Shown: positions 7,750-17,400 of the stretch, in pieces
Position numbering within the stretch: the stretch's first letter is position 1
How the letters are laid out: each line of letters begins with the position of its first letter
Assembly: GCA_902801765.1 (NCBI GenBank)
Contig: CADCJO010000008.1
Coordinates: forward strand, 1 to 49,076
DNA from: an uncultured Eubacteriales bacterium
Lineage (GTDB): Bacteria > Bacillota > Clostridia > Christensenellales > Aristaeellaceae
Reading direction: 5' to 3'
DNA length: 49,076 nt
Notes under the pieces: model-generated
Told to the model about the DNA's origin: nothing
Seen by the model: the letters and a program-made list of their open reading frames with translations, nothing else
The model's database searches: none
Program-made: the position numbers and the translations under genes

Positions 7750-8060
7750 AGCACGATTCCTTCTCTGTCCACGTTCTGATAGAAAGGCGCGATATGCCGC
7801 CACTTCAAATAGGTTTGCTGATCAATGTCCACGACGGAAAACACTTTGCCATATTTCAGGTTCAAATCCACAATCACGTCTGAAAGCCGATCTTCCTGCT
7901 CGGAGGTCAAACGCTGATTCACGAAAAGGGCGATGTCAATGTCCGATTCCGGCTGCGCAGTTCCTCTGGCCGTTGAGCCATACAGAACGATTTGAACCGT
8001 CTTGTCCGATAAAACGCTCAGCAAACCCTGAACCAGTTCATCATACATTTTGTCGTTCAT
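7734..8060 (-). CDS. Minimal nucleotidyltransferase (MntA-like antitoxin)
   Basis: A 108-residue MNT/pol-beta-fold protein. The signature GSx10DxD is intact: Gly28-Ser29, then Asp40 and Asp42 in SDIDIAL. Partners of this type add AMP to, and so silence, the HEPN toxin. Start follows AAGGAGG 7-8 bp upstream. The 16-bp overlap with the HEPN gene shows translational coupling, antitoxin first. Confidence 0.87.
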   Translation of the reverse strand: MNDKMYDELVQGLLSVLSDKTVQIVLYGSTARGTAQPESDIDIALFVNQRLTSEQEDRLSDVIVDLNLKYGKVFSVVDIDQQTYLKWRHIAPFYQNVDREGIVLWKAA

Positions 8061-8118
8061 TCACATCGCCTCCTTCCCTTGTCTTTATTATAGGATGATT
8101 TTGTTGAAAAAACAAGCA

Positions 8119-8688
8119 TCAAGCCATGTCTTTTTCCTGCGAGTGTTTTACCTGATAGCGCTTCATGGGCCTGCGGCCCAGGATCTCGCTGTAAATCACG
8201 CCCTGCAGAAGCGCCTTGGCCCGTTCGGACGATTCTTCCTCCTGCATGGGCAGGAAGTCGGCGGGTTCAGGCTCCGAAGTGTCGTTCAGCATGAAGTCAT
8301 GGCAGCAGTCGATGCCCTCGGTGCCCACGCCCTGCACGCCCATGACGGGGGTGTGCATGTGCGCTTCAAAGGGCTTGGCGTCCCGTCTTTTCGCGGCGGA
8401 TGCCTGGGCGGGCCGGGCCTGGGCGGAGACCGTCGGCGCGACGGGCTGCCTTTGCCCGCGCATGGCGTCCCGATCGTCCCAGCTGTCTTCCTCGTCCTCC
8501 CATTCGTCCGCGCGGCTCATGGCTTTGGGCTGAGGCGCGGGGGCGGACTGGGAATCAGCAGCGTTTTTTTTCTGAGGCGTACGCTGGGGTGTTTGCTTGG
8601 CGGCCTTGGCTTCGGCCTCCTTCCTGCTTTTCACGATGGCGTTGATTCCCCACCACAGGAGCACAATCACGACCCACGCAAATGGCAT
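8119..8688 (-). CDS. Single-pass membrane-anchored protein of the FloA/NfeD operon
   Basis: The 189-residue protein is not a family I can name. Residues 3-18 form one membrane helix (FAWVVIVLLWWGINAIV). A charged, proline- and glutamine-rich linker follows to about residue 105. The C-terminal third looks conserved: EAHMHTPVMGVQGVGTEG, then IDCCHDFML, and an amphipathic AKALLQGVIYSEILGRRP helix. Two His and a Cys-Cys-His cluster could bind metal. GGGAGG stands 8 bp before the ATG. It is the last gene of an nfeD-floA operon, so a role at FloA membrane domains is likely. Confidence 0.8.
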   Translation of the reverse strand: MPFAWVVIVLLWWGINAIVKSRKEAEAKAAKQTPQRTPQKKNAADSQSAPAPQPKAMSRADEWEDEEDSWDDRDAMRGQRQPVAPTVSAQARPAQASAAKRRDAKPFEAHMHTPVMGVQGVGTEGIDCCHDFMLNDTSEPEPADFLPMQEEESSERAKALLQGVIYSEILGRRPMKRYQVKHSQEKDMA

Positions 8689-8713
8689 ACGGCAGACCTC
8701 CCTTCGTTTCAGC

Positions 8714-8810
8714 GTTCAGAGATTAGAGTACAGAGTTCAGATTTTTTGGTTGAGCAACCTGCTGCATACGCATTCTTATCTGTACTCTGCACTCTGTACT
8801 CTGTTATCTG
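8714..8810. repeat. Inverted heptad arrays, CAGAGTA type
   Basis: Left arm 8717-8744 reads CAGAGAT, TAGAGTA, CAGAGTT, CAGATTT. Right arm 8776-8810 reads TTATCTG, TACTCTG, CACTCTG, TACTCTG, TTATCTG, the complement. The arms can form a long hairpin between floA and the downstream gene. Confidence 0.8.
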
Positions 8811-8813
8811 GTC

Positions 8814-9821
8814 TTACTTCTTCCCGTCCAGCGGCTTCACGCTTTCGGCGGTGGGAGCGGCGGCCTTGGCGATGCCGTTGCGCATTTCGGTGTCGGCGAT
8901 GGTGTTCTGCATCTGGTAGTAGTCCATCACGCCCAGCTTGCCTTCGCGCAGCGCTTCGGCCATGGCCAGGGGCACCTGGGCCTCGGCCTCGACCACTTTC
9001 GCGCGCATCTCCTGCACGGCGGCTTTCATTTCCTGTTCATGGGCGACGGCCATGGCGCGGCGCTCTTCGGCCTTCGCCTGGGCGATGCGGCGGTCGGCTT
9101 CGGCCTGGTCGGTCTGCAGCTGCGCGCCGATGTTGCGGCCTACGTCGATGTCGGCAATATCAATGGAAAGGATTTCGTACGCGGTGCCCTTGTCCAGGCC
9201 CTTTTCCAGCACGGTCTGGGAGATGGAGTCGGGGTTCTCCAGCACGGCCTTGTGGGTGATGGAGGAGCCGATGGTGGTGACGATGCCCTCGCCGACGCGG
9301 GCGATGATGGTCTCTTCCCCGGCGCCGCCGACCAGGCGCTCGATGTTGGTGCGCACGGTCACGCGGGCCTTGGCGCGCAGCTCGATGCCATCCTGGGCCA
9401 CGGCGGCCACGGGGGGCGTTTCAATGACCTTGGGCAGCACGCTCATCTGCACAGCCTGGAGCACGTCGCGGCCGGCCAGGTCGATGGCGCAGGCGGTGGT
9501 GAAGCTCAGGTTGATGCTGGCCTGCTTGGCGGAAATCAGGGCGTTGATGACGCGCTCGACGTTACCGCCTGCCAGGAAGTGGGTTTCCAGCATGTCGGTG
9601 GTCACGTCCAGCCCGGCTTTCCGGGCTTTGATGTAAGCGTTCACGATCTTCTGGGGAGAAATGCGGCGGAACCGCATACCGATCAGGGAGCTGATCTTTA
9701 CCGGCGCGCCGGACGCCCGGGCGTTGATCCACAGGCCCAGGGGCACATACCGGAAGAAGACCGATACCAGCACGATGGCGACTACAACGATCACGGTGAC
9801 GAGAATGAGCATTTCAGGCAT
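8814..9821 (-). CDS. floA: Flotillin-like protein FloA
   Basis: The 335-residue FloA/YqfA protein forms functional membrane microdomains. Residues 3-25 are a hydrophobic hairpin or helix. The next ~200 residues match the SPFH/FloA core ([52 protein letters not shown]). An Ala/Glu-rich coiled coil (about 230-290, with [18 protein letters not shown]) serves oligomerisation. Start follows AAAGGAGG. It lies downstream of NfeD in the usual pairing, separated by a heptad-repeat hairpin. Confidence 0.95.
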   Translation of the reverse strand: MPEMLILVTVIVVVAIVLVSVFFRYVPLGLWINARASGAPVKISSLIGMRFRRISPQKIVNAYIKARKAGLDVTTDMLETHFLAGGNVERVINALISAKQASINLSFTTACAIDLAGRDVLQAVQMSVLPKVIETPPVAAVAQDGIELRAKARVTVRTNIERLVGGAGEETIIARVGEGIVTTIGSSITHKAVLENPDSISQTVLEKGLDKGTAYEILSIDIADIDVGRNIGAQLQTDQAEADRRIAQAKAEERRAMAVAHEQEMKAAVQEMRAKVVEAEAQVPLAMAEALREGKLGVMDYYQMQNTIADTEMRNGIAKAAAPTAESVKPLDGKK

Positions 9822-9841
9822 GGAATGAACCTCCTTTTTGT

Positions 9842-9938
9842 AGTTCCAAGCTTCAAGTTCTAAGTTCTAAGCTGATTTACTCGTATACTCCTGGTTCTGG
9901 CCATATTGGCTTGGAACTTGGAACTGAGAACTTAGAAC
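9842..9938. repeat. Inverted heptad arrays, AGTTCTA type
   Basis: Left arm 9842-9876: AGTTCCA, AGCTTCA, AGTTCTA, AGTTCTA, AGCTGAT. Right arm 9911-9938: TTGGAAC, TTGGAAC, TGAGAAC, TTAGAAC. The arms are complementary and sit between nfeD and floA. Confidence 0.8.
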
Positions 9939-9949
9939 TTTTCATCACA

Positions 9950-10450
9950 TCAAGCAGCAATTTCTTTCACGATAATCTTGTTTCCTTCCACCTTAGTGAC
10001 CTGCACGGGCCTGTCCTTTTCCAGGTAGCTGCCTTCGGTGACCACGTTCAGCCGCACGCCGTCAAACTCGGCAAAGCCAACGGGGTTCAGCACGGTAACG
10101 GTTTTGCCCGTCTTGCCCAGCAGCGCGTCGGTTTCCTCGTGGTCTACGGTGGGCGTGACCTCGTTCAGGATCAGCGCGGAGCGGGACAGCTTGCCGTTGG
10201 CGGCGGACTTGATGGACACCGATATGGCGATGCCCGCCAAGGCCAGCGCGATCAGCGTCACCGCCAGGCCCGCCACCGGGCCGTAGTTTCTCCAGGTGAT
10301 CACCACGCCGATCACGGTCAGGATCAATCCCGAAACGCCAGGCAGCCCGAATCCGGGCACGAACACCTCTACCACCAGCAGGCTGACCCCCGCCAGCAGG
10401 CACAGAATCAGCGGAAGATTGAGCACGATTGCGTTCAGAACACTTTCCAT
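9950..10450 (-). CDS. NfeD-family membrane protein
   Basis: The 166-residue short NfeD protein has two or three N-terminal membrane helices (about 10-30, 38-56, 58-82, with FVPGFGLPGVSGLIL) followed by a small OB-fold beta-barrel (about 95-166, KTGKTVTVLNPVGFAEFDGVR). It works with FloA in membrane microdomains. AGGAGG stands 11 bp before the chosen ATG. It is first in the operon nfeD-floA-membrane protein. Confidence 0.93.
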   Translation of the reverse strand: MESVLNAIVLNLPLILCLLAGVSLLVVEVFVPGFGLPGVSGLILTVIGVVITWRNYGPVAGLAVTLIALALAGIAISVSIKSAANGKLSRSALILNEVTPTVDHEETDALLGKTGKTVTVLNPVGFAEFDGVRLNVVTEGSYLEKDRPVQVTKVEGNKIIVKEIAA

Positions 10451-10484
10451 TCGCTTTCATGCCTCCTTTCCTTTTGATGGGCCT

Positions 10485-10513
10485 ATTCTATCATGAATTA
10501 AAAAATCAGAAAA
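10485..10513 (-). promoter_or_regulatory. Possible promoter of the nfeD-floA operon
   Basis: Minus strand TTTTCT, 17 bp, TAGAAT. The -10 box is good, the -35 poor. The site is 35 bp upstream of the start codon. Confidence 0.45.
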
Positions 10514-10643
10514 GCGGTTTTGCCTGAAAACAGCGTTTTCGCGTCTGAAATGTCAGGAGGGGAACGCCGGGCTTTCACCCCGGACCCGCATGCGCGGATC
10601 ATGTCTGACTGATAAACTGAAAGGACACTTTAATACACTTGCA

Positions 10644-10664
10644 TTTAGAGTACAGAGTTTAGAT
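10644..10664 (+). repeat. Short heptad array, CAGAGTA type
   Basis: TTTAGAG, TACAGAG, TTTAGAT in tandem, matching the array at 8717-8744. The preceding stretch 10553-10605 (CCGGGCTTTCACCCCGGACCCGC) resembles a fragment of the GC-rich repeat seen at 12296-12720. Nothing coding is seen between 10514 and 11028. Confidence 0.6.
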
Positions 10665-10720
10665 TGATATGCAATATGCTTTGAAATCGACCAACATATA
10701 TTATTTTACTCAATTAACAT

Positions 10721-10861
10721 TGTCATCCCGAGCGAAGCCGAACCAGAGGTGAGGCGTAGTCGAGGGACCTGAGCGTTGGGTATCATGTTGCTTGACTGCC
10801 CATGTTTCTCCCAGATCCCTCGACTTCGTTCCGCTCTCGCTCCACTTCGCTCGGGATGACA
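10721..10861 (-). repeat. Long palindromic repeat, copy 2 (inverted)
   Basis: 141 bp with ends TGTCATCCCGAGCGAAG and CTTCGCTCGGGATGACA. The loop on the minus strand holds AGCAACATGATACCCA, so this copy is inverted relative to those at 4822-4963 and 21349-21491. It lies about 100 bp upstream of the pyr promoter. Confidence 0.85.
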
Positions 10862-10964
10862 TCGGAGGTGGCGGCGCTCAGTGACGCGCTGGATGACATG
10901 GTTTGTTTCCCCAAACGCATAAAACAGTATGTGTTATCCGTTCGTTTTTTGAACAGATCGCCGA

Positions 10965-10993
10965 TTGACTTTTCCGAACGAATCGGGTATAAT
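10965..10993 (+). promoter_or_regulatory. Promoter of the pyr operon
   Basis: TTGACT, 17 bp, TATAAT, near consensus. TTCCGAA (10972-10978) and TTCGGAA (10996-11002) form an inverted repeat around the -10 box and may be an operator. The leader before the GTG start is only about 30 nt, too short for a PyrR attenuator. Confidence 0.9.
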
Positions 10994-11028
10994 GCTTCGG
11001 AACGTACGGAAAGGAAGTGGGAGAAAGC

Positions 11029-12333
11029 GTGCGTACCTTACTGACAGGCGGAAAAGTGTATCAGCAAGGCCGTTTTGTTTTGGCCGACGTCGCCGTGAAG
11101 AAAGGGCAGGTAGAAGCCGTTTCCGACAAGATTCTTCCCCGGCCCGGCGACCGTGTTTTGGATTTTTCAAATTGTTATCTTGTTCCCGGTTTCGTGGATG
11201 TGCACGTGCACCTTCGTGAACCGGGATTTGTTTATAAAGAGACCATCGAAACGGGCACCGCGGCGGCGGCCCGGGGCGGGTACACCACCGTGTGCGCCAT
11301 GCCGAATTTGAGCCCCGCGCCGGACACGCTGAAAAACCTGAAGGTGGAATTAAAAGCCATCCGGAAGGACGCGAAGATCGAGGTGCTGCCTTACGGGTGC
11401 ATCACCATGGATCAGCGGGGCCGGGGCCAGCTGGCTGATTTTACAGCGCTCGCGCCTTACGTCTGCGCGTTCTCCGACGACGGCAAGGGTGTGCAGGACG
11501 AAGGGCTGATGGAGCTGGCGATGATGGCGGTGCGCAGGACGGGCAAGATGATCGTGGCCCACTGCGAGGACGAAAGCCTGCTGCGCGGCGGGTACATCCA
11601 CGACGGGCCTTATGCCCGCGCCCACGGGCACGCGGGCATCTGCTCCGAAAGCGAAACCGCCCAGGTGGAGCGGGACTTGAGGTTAGCAGCCAAGACGGGC
11701 TGCCCCTACCACGTGTGCCACGTGAGCGCGAAGGAAACGGTGGCCGCCATCCGCGCTGCGAAGCGGCTGGGCGTGAACGTGACCTGCGAAACCGCGCCCC
11801 ATTACCTGCTGCTCACGGACAGCGATTTGCAGGAGGACGGGCGGTTTAAGATGAATCCGCCCATCCGGGAAACCGCCGACCGGGACGCGCTGATCGAAGG
11901 CCTCCTGGACGGCACCATCGACATGATTGTCACCGACCATGCGCCTCACTCCTTTGACGAAAAGGCCAAGGGCCTGGAGGGCAGCGCCATGGGCGTGGTG
12001 GGACTGGAGTGCGCGTTCCGGGTGCTGTACGATCGTTTGATTCGTAGTCAAAAAGTCCTGTCACTGGAAAAGCTGGTGGAGCTGATGTCCCTGAACCCGC
12101 GCAAACGCTTCAACATTCCCGGCGGCATCGAACCCGGTCAGCGGGCGGACATCACCGTGATCGACCCGGAGAAGCGCGGTACCATCGACCCGCGGATGTT
12201 TTTCTCCATGGGAACCGCCACCCCTTTCGACGGCTGGGAAACCACCGGGGATGTGTTGATGACCATGGCGGGCGGAAAGATAGCATATCAAGGGAACGGC
12301 GGGGCGTTGCCCCGCACCCCACCAGGGTACTGA
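11029..12333 (+). CDS. pyrC: Dihydroorotase
   Basis: The 434-residue type I dihydroorotase closes carbamoyl-aspartate to dihydroorotate, step 3 of UMP synthesis. Zinc ligands are visible: HVH in FVDVHVHLREPG (His59, His61), HCED, CHVSA and TDHAPH. The GTG at 11029 is preferred: GGGAG is 6 bp upstream and the protein then begins (V)RTLLTGGKV; the upstream in-frame GTG at 11017 has no spaced site. It is first gene of the pyr operon. The last ~11 residues (GGALPRTPPGY) and the stop codon come from the repeat that begins at about 12296, so the native C-terminus seems to have been replaced. Confidence 0.95.
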   Translation: MRTLLTGGKVYQQGRFVLADVAVKKGQVEAVSDKILPRPGDRVLDFSNCYLVPGFVDVHVHLREPGFVYKETIETGTAAAARGGYTTVCAMPNLSPAPDTLKNLKVELKAIRKDAKIEVLPYGCITMDQRGRGQLADFTALAPYVCAFSDDGKGVQDEGLMELAMMAVRRTGKMIVAHCEDESLLRGGYIHDGPYARAHGHAGICSESETAQVERDLRLAAKTGCPYHVCHVSAKETVAAIRAAKRLGVNVTCETAPHYLLLTDSDLQEDGRFKMNPPIRETADRDALIEGLLDGTIDMIVTDHAPHSFDEKAKGLEGSAMGVVGLECAFRVLYDRLIRSQKVLSLEKLVELMSLNPRKRFNIPGGIEPGQRADITVIDPEKRGTIDPRMFFSMGTATPFDGWETTGDVLMTMAGGKIAYQGNGGALPRTPPGY

Positions 12334-12720
12334 GTACCCTGGACCCGCAGCAGCGGATGCAACTTGGCGGGATAAACAAGCAAGGTTCCCACTGATACTT
12401 GAAGGAACGCGGAAGCCAGGCTTGGTATCGTTGTGCTTCTGGCCTGGCGTCCTTTGGACGCCAGCCCGGATGCAAAGCATCCGGGGAAAGCCAGGGAATA
12501 ATCCGTAGGGAAAAGTAAACTTTTCCCCTCGGATTTTCCCAGGCTTTCTTGGGCCAGAAGCCCACAAACTTTTTGTAACCCCAGCGAAGCAGGCGGAACT
12601 TGTCTGCTTATCCCAACTACGTTATTTCGCCAGTTGCGGGTCCAGGGGGGATCATCCCCCTGGCGCAGGTCTGGGGGCGCGCAGCCCCCAGCGTACCCCT
12701 TTTCGGCAGCAGTACAATGA
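12296..12720 (+). repeat. Composite GC-rich interspersed repeat between pyrC and carA
   Basis: The 417-bp gap between pyrC and carA is repeat sequence. It opens with CCAGGGTAC-TGA-GTACCCTGG (stop codon of pyrC in the loop). The segment about 12460-12660 (GGATGCAAAGCATCCGG, then GGGAAAAGTAAACTTTTCCC, then CTTGGGCCAGAAGCC, then TTTCGCCAGTTGCGGGTCC) matches 48828-49030 in inverted orientation at roughly 85 percent by eye. The tail matches 14-70. Short open frames inside are not protein-like. Confidence 0.8.
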
Positions 12721-12750
12721 ATTTGGAATATAAGAAAGGTCAGAATAGTA

Positions 12751-13833
12751 ATGGACGAGCGTCGCAAGATCGTGATGGAAAACGGGCTGGAAATGGCGGG
12801 CCGGGGCTTCGGGGCCAACGTGGACGCGGTGAACGAGATCGTGTTCAACACGGCCATGGCGGGGTATCAGGAAATCGTGACCGACCCCAGCTACACCGCC
12901 CAAGCGGTGGTGATGACCTATCCTCTGATTGGCAACTACGGCATCACCGACGAGGACTACGAAACCAAGACCCCCACCCTGGGCGGTATGATCGTGCGGG
13001 AATACAACGACATGCCCTCCAACTTCCGCTACACCAAAACGCTGTCGGAAATCCTGGAGGAAAACGGCATCCCCGGCATCCAGGGCGTGGACACCCGCAG
13101 GCTCACCCGCGTCATCCGGGACGAGGGCAGCCAGAAGGTGCTGATCACCGGCGCCGACACGCCCCACGAAGAGGCCATGGAGACGCTCAAAAGCTACCAA
13201 ATGCCCACCGACCAGGTGCCGCGCGTCAGCTGCAAAAAGAAGTGGTACGCCCGCACGGCCAACCACCGGTTCAACGTGGTGGCGGTGGACTGCGGCATCA
13301 AGCTGAACATCGTGCGCAAGCTGAACGAATTCGGCTGCAACGTGACCGTAGTGCCCTACGACACGCCTGCCGAAACCATCCTTTCCTTCGCGCCGGACGG
13401 GCTGTTCCTCTCCAATGGACCCGGCAACCCGGAGGATGTGACGCCGGTCATCAACCTGGTCAGGCAGCTCCACGGCAAGCTGCCCATCTTCGGCATCTGC
13501 CTGGGCCACCAGATGATCTCCCTGGCCTTCGGCGCGGAAACCTATAAAATGAAGTTCGGTCACCGGGGCGGCAACCATCCGGTGAAAAACCTGCTGACGG
13601 GCAAAATCGAAATCACCAGCCAGAACCATTCCTACGCCGTGAAGCCCGAATCCCTGGCGGGCACGCCGCTGACCATGACCCACGTCAATTTGCTGGACAA
13701 CACGCTCGAAGGCCTCCGCAGCGACGAGGAACAGCTTTTCTCCGTCCAGTACCATCCCGAATCCGCTCCCGGCCCCCAGGACAGCGCCTATCTGTTCGGG
13801 GAGTTCATCGCCATGATGGCGGGGAAGAAGTAA
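12751..13833 (+). CDS. carA: Carbamoyl phosphate synthase small (glutaminase) subunit
   Basis: The 360-residue CarA/PyrAA subunit releases ammonia from glutamine for CarB. The N-terminal CPSase small domain (1-150, TAMAGYQEIVTDPSY) and the class I glutaminase domain (about 174-355) are complete, with nucleophile Cys250 in FGICLGHQ and the His335/Glu337 pair in QYHPES. A GAAAGG site lies 11 bp before the ATG. It is separated from pyrC by the repeat and followed by a GNAT gene, then carB. Confidence 0.96.
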   Translation: MDERRKIVMENGLEMAGRGFGANVDAVNEIVFNTAMAGYQEIVTDPSYTAQAVVMTYPLIGNYGITDEDYETKTPTLGGMIVREYNDMPSNFRYTKTLSEILEENGIPGIQGVDTRRLTRVIRDEGSQKVLITGADTPHEEAMETLKSYQMPTDQVPRVSCKKKWYARTANHRFNVVAVDCGIKLNIVRKLNEFGCNVTVVPYDTPAETILSFAPDGLFLSNGPGNPEDVTPVINLVRQLHGKLPIFGICLGHQMISLAFGAETYKMKFGHRGGNHPVKNLLTGKIEITSQNHSYAVKPESLAGTPLTMTHVNLLDNTLEGLRSDEEQLFSVQYHPESAPGPQDSAYLFGEFIAMMAGKK

Positions 13834-13870
13834 GACACTTTGCTTAAGACCGCTTTCGCAGGAGGATAAA

Positions 13871-14401
13871 GTGAGCGAGTATTATCGTGACGGGGAAATA
13901 ACGATCCGCAGCATGGAACAATCGGACGCTGAAATCTTCTATACCACCTATCTCTCGTACGGCTGGCATCCGCAGAGGGAAACGTATGAGAACTATTACC
14001 GTGAGCAGTCCCAGGGCCGGCGGCTGGTGTTCATCGCCGAATACCGGGGCGCGGTCGCCGGGATCTGCACGCTGGTTCTGTATCCCACCGACGGGCCCTG
14101 GGGCGGAGGACAGTATCCGGAAATCCAGGACCTTTGCGTGTTCTTTCACGTGCATCAAAAAGGAATCGGCAGCAGGCTGCTGGACGCAGCGGAAGCCGAA
14201 GCCGCCAAACGGGCCGACATGGTGTATCTGGCCGTGGGCGTTCACTCGGGATACGGCGCGGCCCAGCGGCTGTACGTCAAGCGCGGCTACAACTTCGACG
14301 GCAGCGGCGTATGGTACAAGGGAAAACAGCTGGAGCAATACGCCCCCTGCGTGAACGACGATGCCCTGCTGCTGTTTATGTCGAAGAAATTCACACATTA
14401 A
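13871..14401 (+). CDS. GNAT-family N-acetyltransferase (between carA and carB)
   Basis: The 176-residue acetyl-CoA-dependent acetyltransferase has the motif A pyrophosphate loop [14 protein letters not shown] at about 97-110 and the motif B region [16 protein letters not shown]. Substrate unknown. The start is a GTG with GGAGG 5 bp upstream. It is inserted between two genes whose products form one enzyme complex, with 37 bp and 22 bp gaps, and so is almost surely co-transcribed with them. Confidence 0.9.
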   Translation: MSEYYRDGEITIRSMEQSDAEIFYTTYLSYGWHPQRETYENYYREQSQGRRLVFIAEYRGAVAGICTLVLYPTDGPWGGGQYPEIQDLCVFFHVHQKGIGSRLLDAAEAEAAKRADMVYLAVGVHSGYGAAQRLYVKRGYNFDGSGVWYKGKQLEQYAPCVNDDALLLFMSKKFTH

Positions 14402-14423
14402 GTTCAATCGGGAGGACGACACC

Positions 14424-17400
14424 ATGCCCAAGCGGACAGACATTCAGCGCATTTTAGTGATCGGCTCCGGCCCCATCGTGATCGGCCAGGCGGCGGAATT
14501 TGACTACGCGGGCACCCAGGCGTGCCTGGCGCTGCGGGAGGAAGGATACGAAGTGATCCTGGTCAACTCCAATCCTGCCACCATCATGACCGACACCACC
14601 ATCGCGGACAAGGTGTACATGGAGCCGCTGACGCTGGAATATGTGGCCAAGCTGCTGCGCTACGAGCGGCCGGACGCCATCCTGCCGGGTCTCGGCGGTC
14701 AGACGGGCCTGAACCTGGCCATGCAGCTGGCCCGGAAGGGCATCTTAGAAGAATGCCAGGTAGAGATTTTGGGCACGCCCTTTGAATCCATTGACATGGC
14801 TGAGGACCGGGAAAAGTTCAAGGAACTGTGCCTGCGCCTGGGCGAACCGGTGCTGCCCTCCAAGATCGCCAACAGCCTGGACGAAGCGCTGCAGGCGGCA
14901 GAGGAAATCGGCTATCCCGTGGTGCTGCGCCCCGCGTTTACCCTGGGCGGCACCGGCGGCGGCTTTGCCGACGACGAAAACGAAATGCGGGAGCTGGCGG
15001 CCCACGCCTTAAAGCTCAGCCCCGTGCATCAGGTGCTGGTGGAAAAGAGCATCAAGGGCTATAAGGAAATCGAGTACGAGGTGATGCGGGACAGCAACGA
15101 CACCGCCATCGCCATCTGCAACATGGAAAACATCGATCCCGTGGGCGTGCACACCGGCGACAGCATCGTGGTGGCTCCCAGCCAGACCCTGACCAACAAG
15201 GAATATCAGCTGCTGCGGGACAGCGCGCTGAAAATCATCCGCGCCCTGGGCGTGGAGGGCGGCTGCAACGTGCAGTTCGCCCTGGACCCCAATTCCTTCC
15301 GGTATTACCTGATCGAGGTCAACCCCCGCGTCAGCCGTTCCTCCGCCCTGGCCAGCAAGGCTACGGGCTATCCCATCGCCCGGGTCAGCGCCAAGGTGGC
15401 CGTGGGCCTGCGGCTGGACGAAATTCAGCTGGCGAATACCCCCGCCTGCTTCGAGCCGTCTTTGGATTATGTGGTCACCAAGATCGCCCGCTTCCCCTTC
15501 GATAAGCTGGACGGGGCCAGCAACAAGCTGTCCACCCAGATGAAGGCCACGGGCGAAGTCATGAGCGTGGGCCGCACCATTGAAGAAAGCCTGCTCAAGG
15601 CCCTGCGCTCCCTGGAAACCGGGGCTTGGCACATCGACAGCCCCAAGTTCCGCGATTCTTCCAATGATTTCCTGCTTACCTACATCAAGGACGGCAGCGA
15701 CCAGCGCATCTTCGCCATCGCCCAGCTGATCCGCAACGGCGTTGACTTGGGACTGATTTACAACGCCACCCAGATCGACCTGCTGTTCCTGGAAAAGATC
15801 AAGAACATCGTGGACTTTGAAAAGGTGTTGAAGGCCCGGCCCGGCGACCGGGACACTTTGTACAAAGCCAAGCGCATGGGCATTTCCGATCGGTATCTGT
15901 CCACCGTGTGGGGCATGAAGGAAGAGGAAATCGCGAATCTTCGGCAGCACTTCGGCATCGTGCCGGTGTACAAGATGATCGACACCTGCGCCAGCGAATT
16001 TGCTTCCTATGTGCCTTACTTCTACTCCACCTACGAGGACGAGAACGAGTCCATCGTGTCCGCCCGGAAAAAGATCATCGTGCTGGGCTCCGGCCCCATC
16101 CGCATCGGCCAGGGCGTGGAATTTGACTACTCCACCGTCCACGCCATCTGGACCATCCGCAGCGCGGGCTATGAGGCCATCGTGATCAACAACAACCCCG
16201 AAACCGTGTCCACCGACTACACCACCAGCGACAAATTATACTTTGAACCGCTGACCGTGGAGGACGTGATGAACATCGTCCAGCTCGAGCAGCCCGAGGG
16301 CGTGGTGGTGTCCCTGGGCGGGCAGACCGCCATCAACCTGGCCCTGCCCCTTGCCAAGCGGGGCGTGAAGATCATCGGCACCGGCGTGGACGCCATCGAC
16401 AAGGCCGAGAACCGGGATTCCTTCGAGAAGATCATGGAGGAATTGGGCATCCCCCAGCCGCCGGGACAGGCCGTGACCCAGGTGGAAGAGGGCGTGAAGG
16501 TGGCTGAGAAGATTGGCTATCCCGTGCTGGTGCGGCCCTCCTTCGTGCTGGGCGGGCGCGCCATGATGATTGTGGCCGACGAACGCGGCCTGCGCCACTA
16601 TCTCCAGTCCGCCGTGGACATCAGCGAGGATCAGCCCGTGCTGGTGGATAAGTACATCACCGGCAAAGAATTGGAAGTGGACGCGGTCTGCGACGGCGAA
16701 AGGGTGTTCGTTCCCGGCGTGATGGAGCACGTGGAGCGCACCGGCGTTCATTCCGGCGACTCCATTTCCGTGTACCCCACCTTCTCCGTGTCGCAAAAGG
16801 CCAAGGACACCATGCTGCAATACACCCAGCGCCTGGGCCTGGGGATCGGCATCGTGGGTCTGTTCAACATCCAGTTCATTGTGGACAAACAGGAAAACGT
16901 CTACGTCATCGAGGTCAACCCCCGCTCCTCCCGCACGGTGCCCTTCCTCTCCAAAGCCACCGGCTGGCCCCTGGCCGACATTGCCACCAAGGTGATGCTG
17001 GGCGTGTCGCTGCATGACCAGGGCATCGACGTGCTCTACCCCGCCGAAAAGAAGCGCTGGTACGTGAAGGCCCCCGCCTTCTCCTTCTCCAAGCTGCGGG
17101 GCATGGACGCTTACCTGACCCCCGAAATGAAGTCCACCGGCGAGGCCATCGGCTACGATAAATCCCTGACCCGCGCCCTCTATAAGGCCATGCAGTCCAG
17201 CGGCATGAACGTGGCCAACTACGGCACCATCTTCGTCACCATCGCTGACCGGGACAAGGAAGAAGCCCTGCCCCTCATCCGCCGCTTCTATCAGCTGGGC
17301 TTCAATATCGAGGCCACCAGCGGCACCGCCGCGTTCTTAAAGAGCCACGGCATCCGCACCAGGGTCAAAAAGAAGCTCAGCCAGGGCAGCGAAGAGATCC

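Noticed and set aside
12061-12857. Minus-strand frames reading ASGPRKPGKIRG through the pyrC-carA gap
   Set aside because: The same peptide appears from the other copy of the repeat near 48900; it is a by-product of the repeat's palindromes, with no ribosome binding site or domain.
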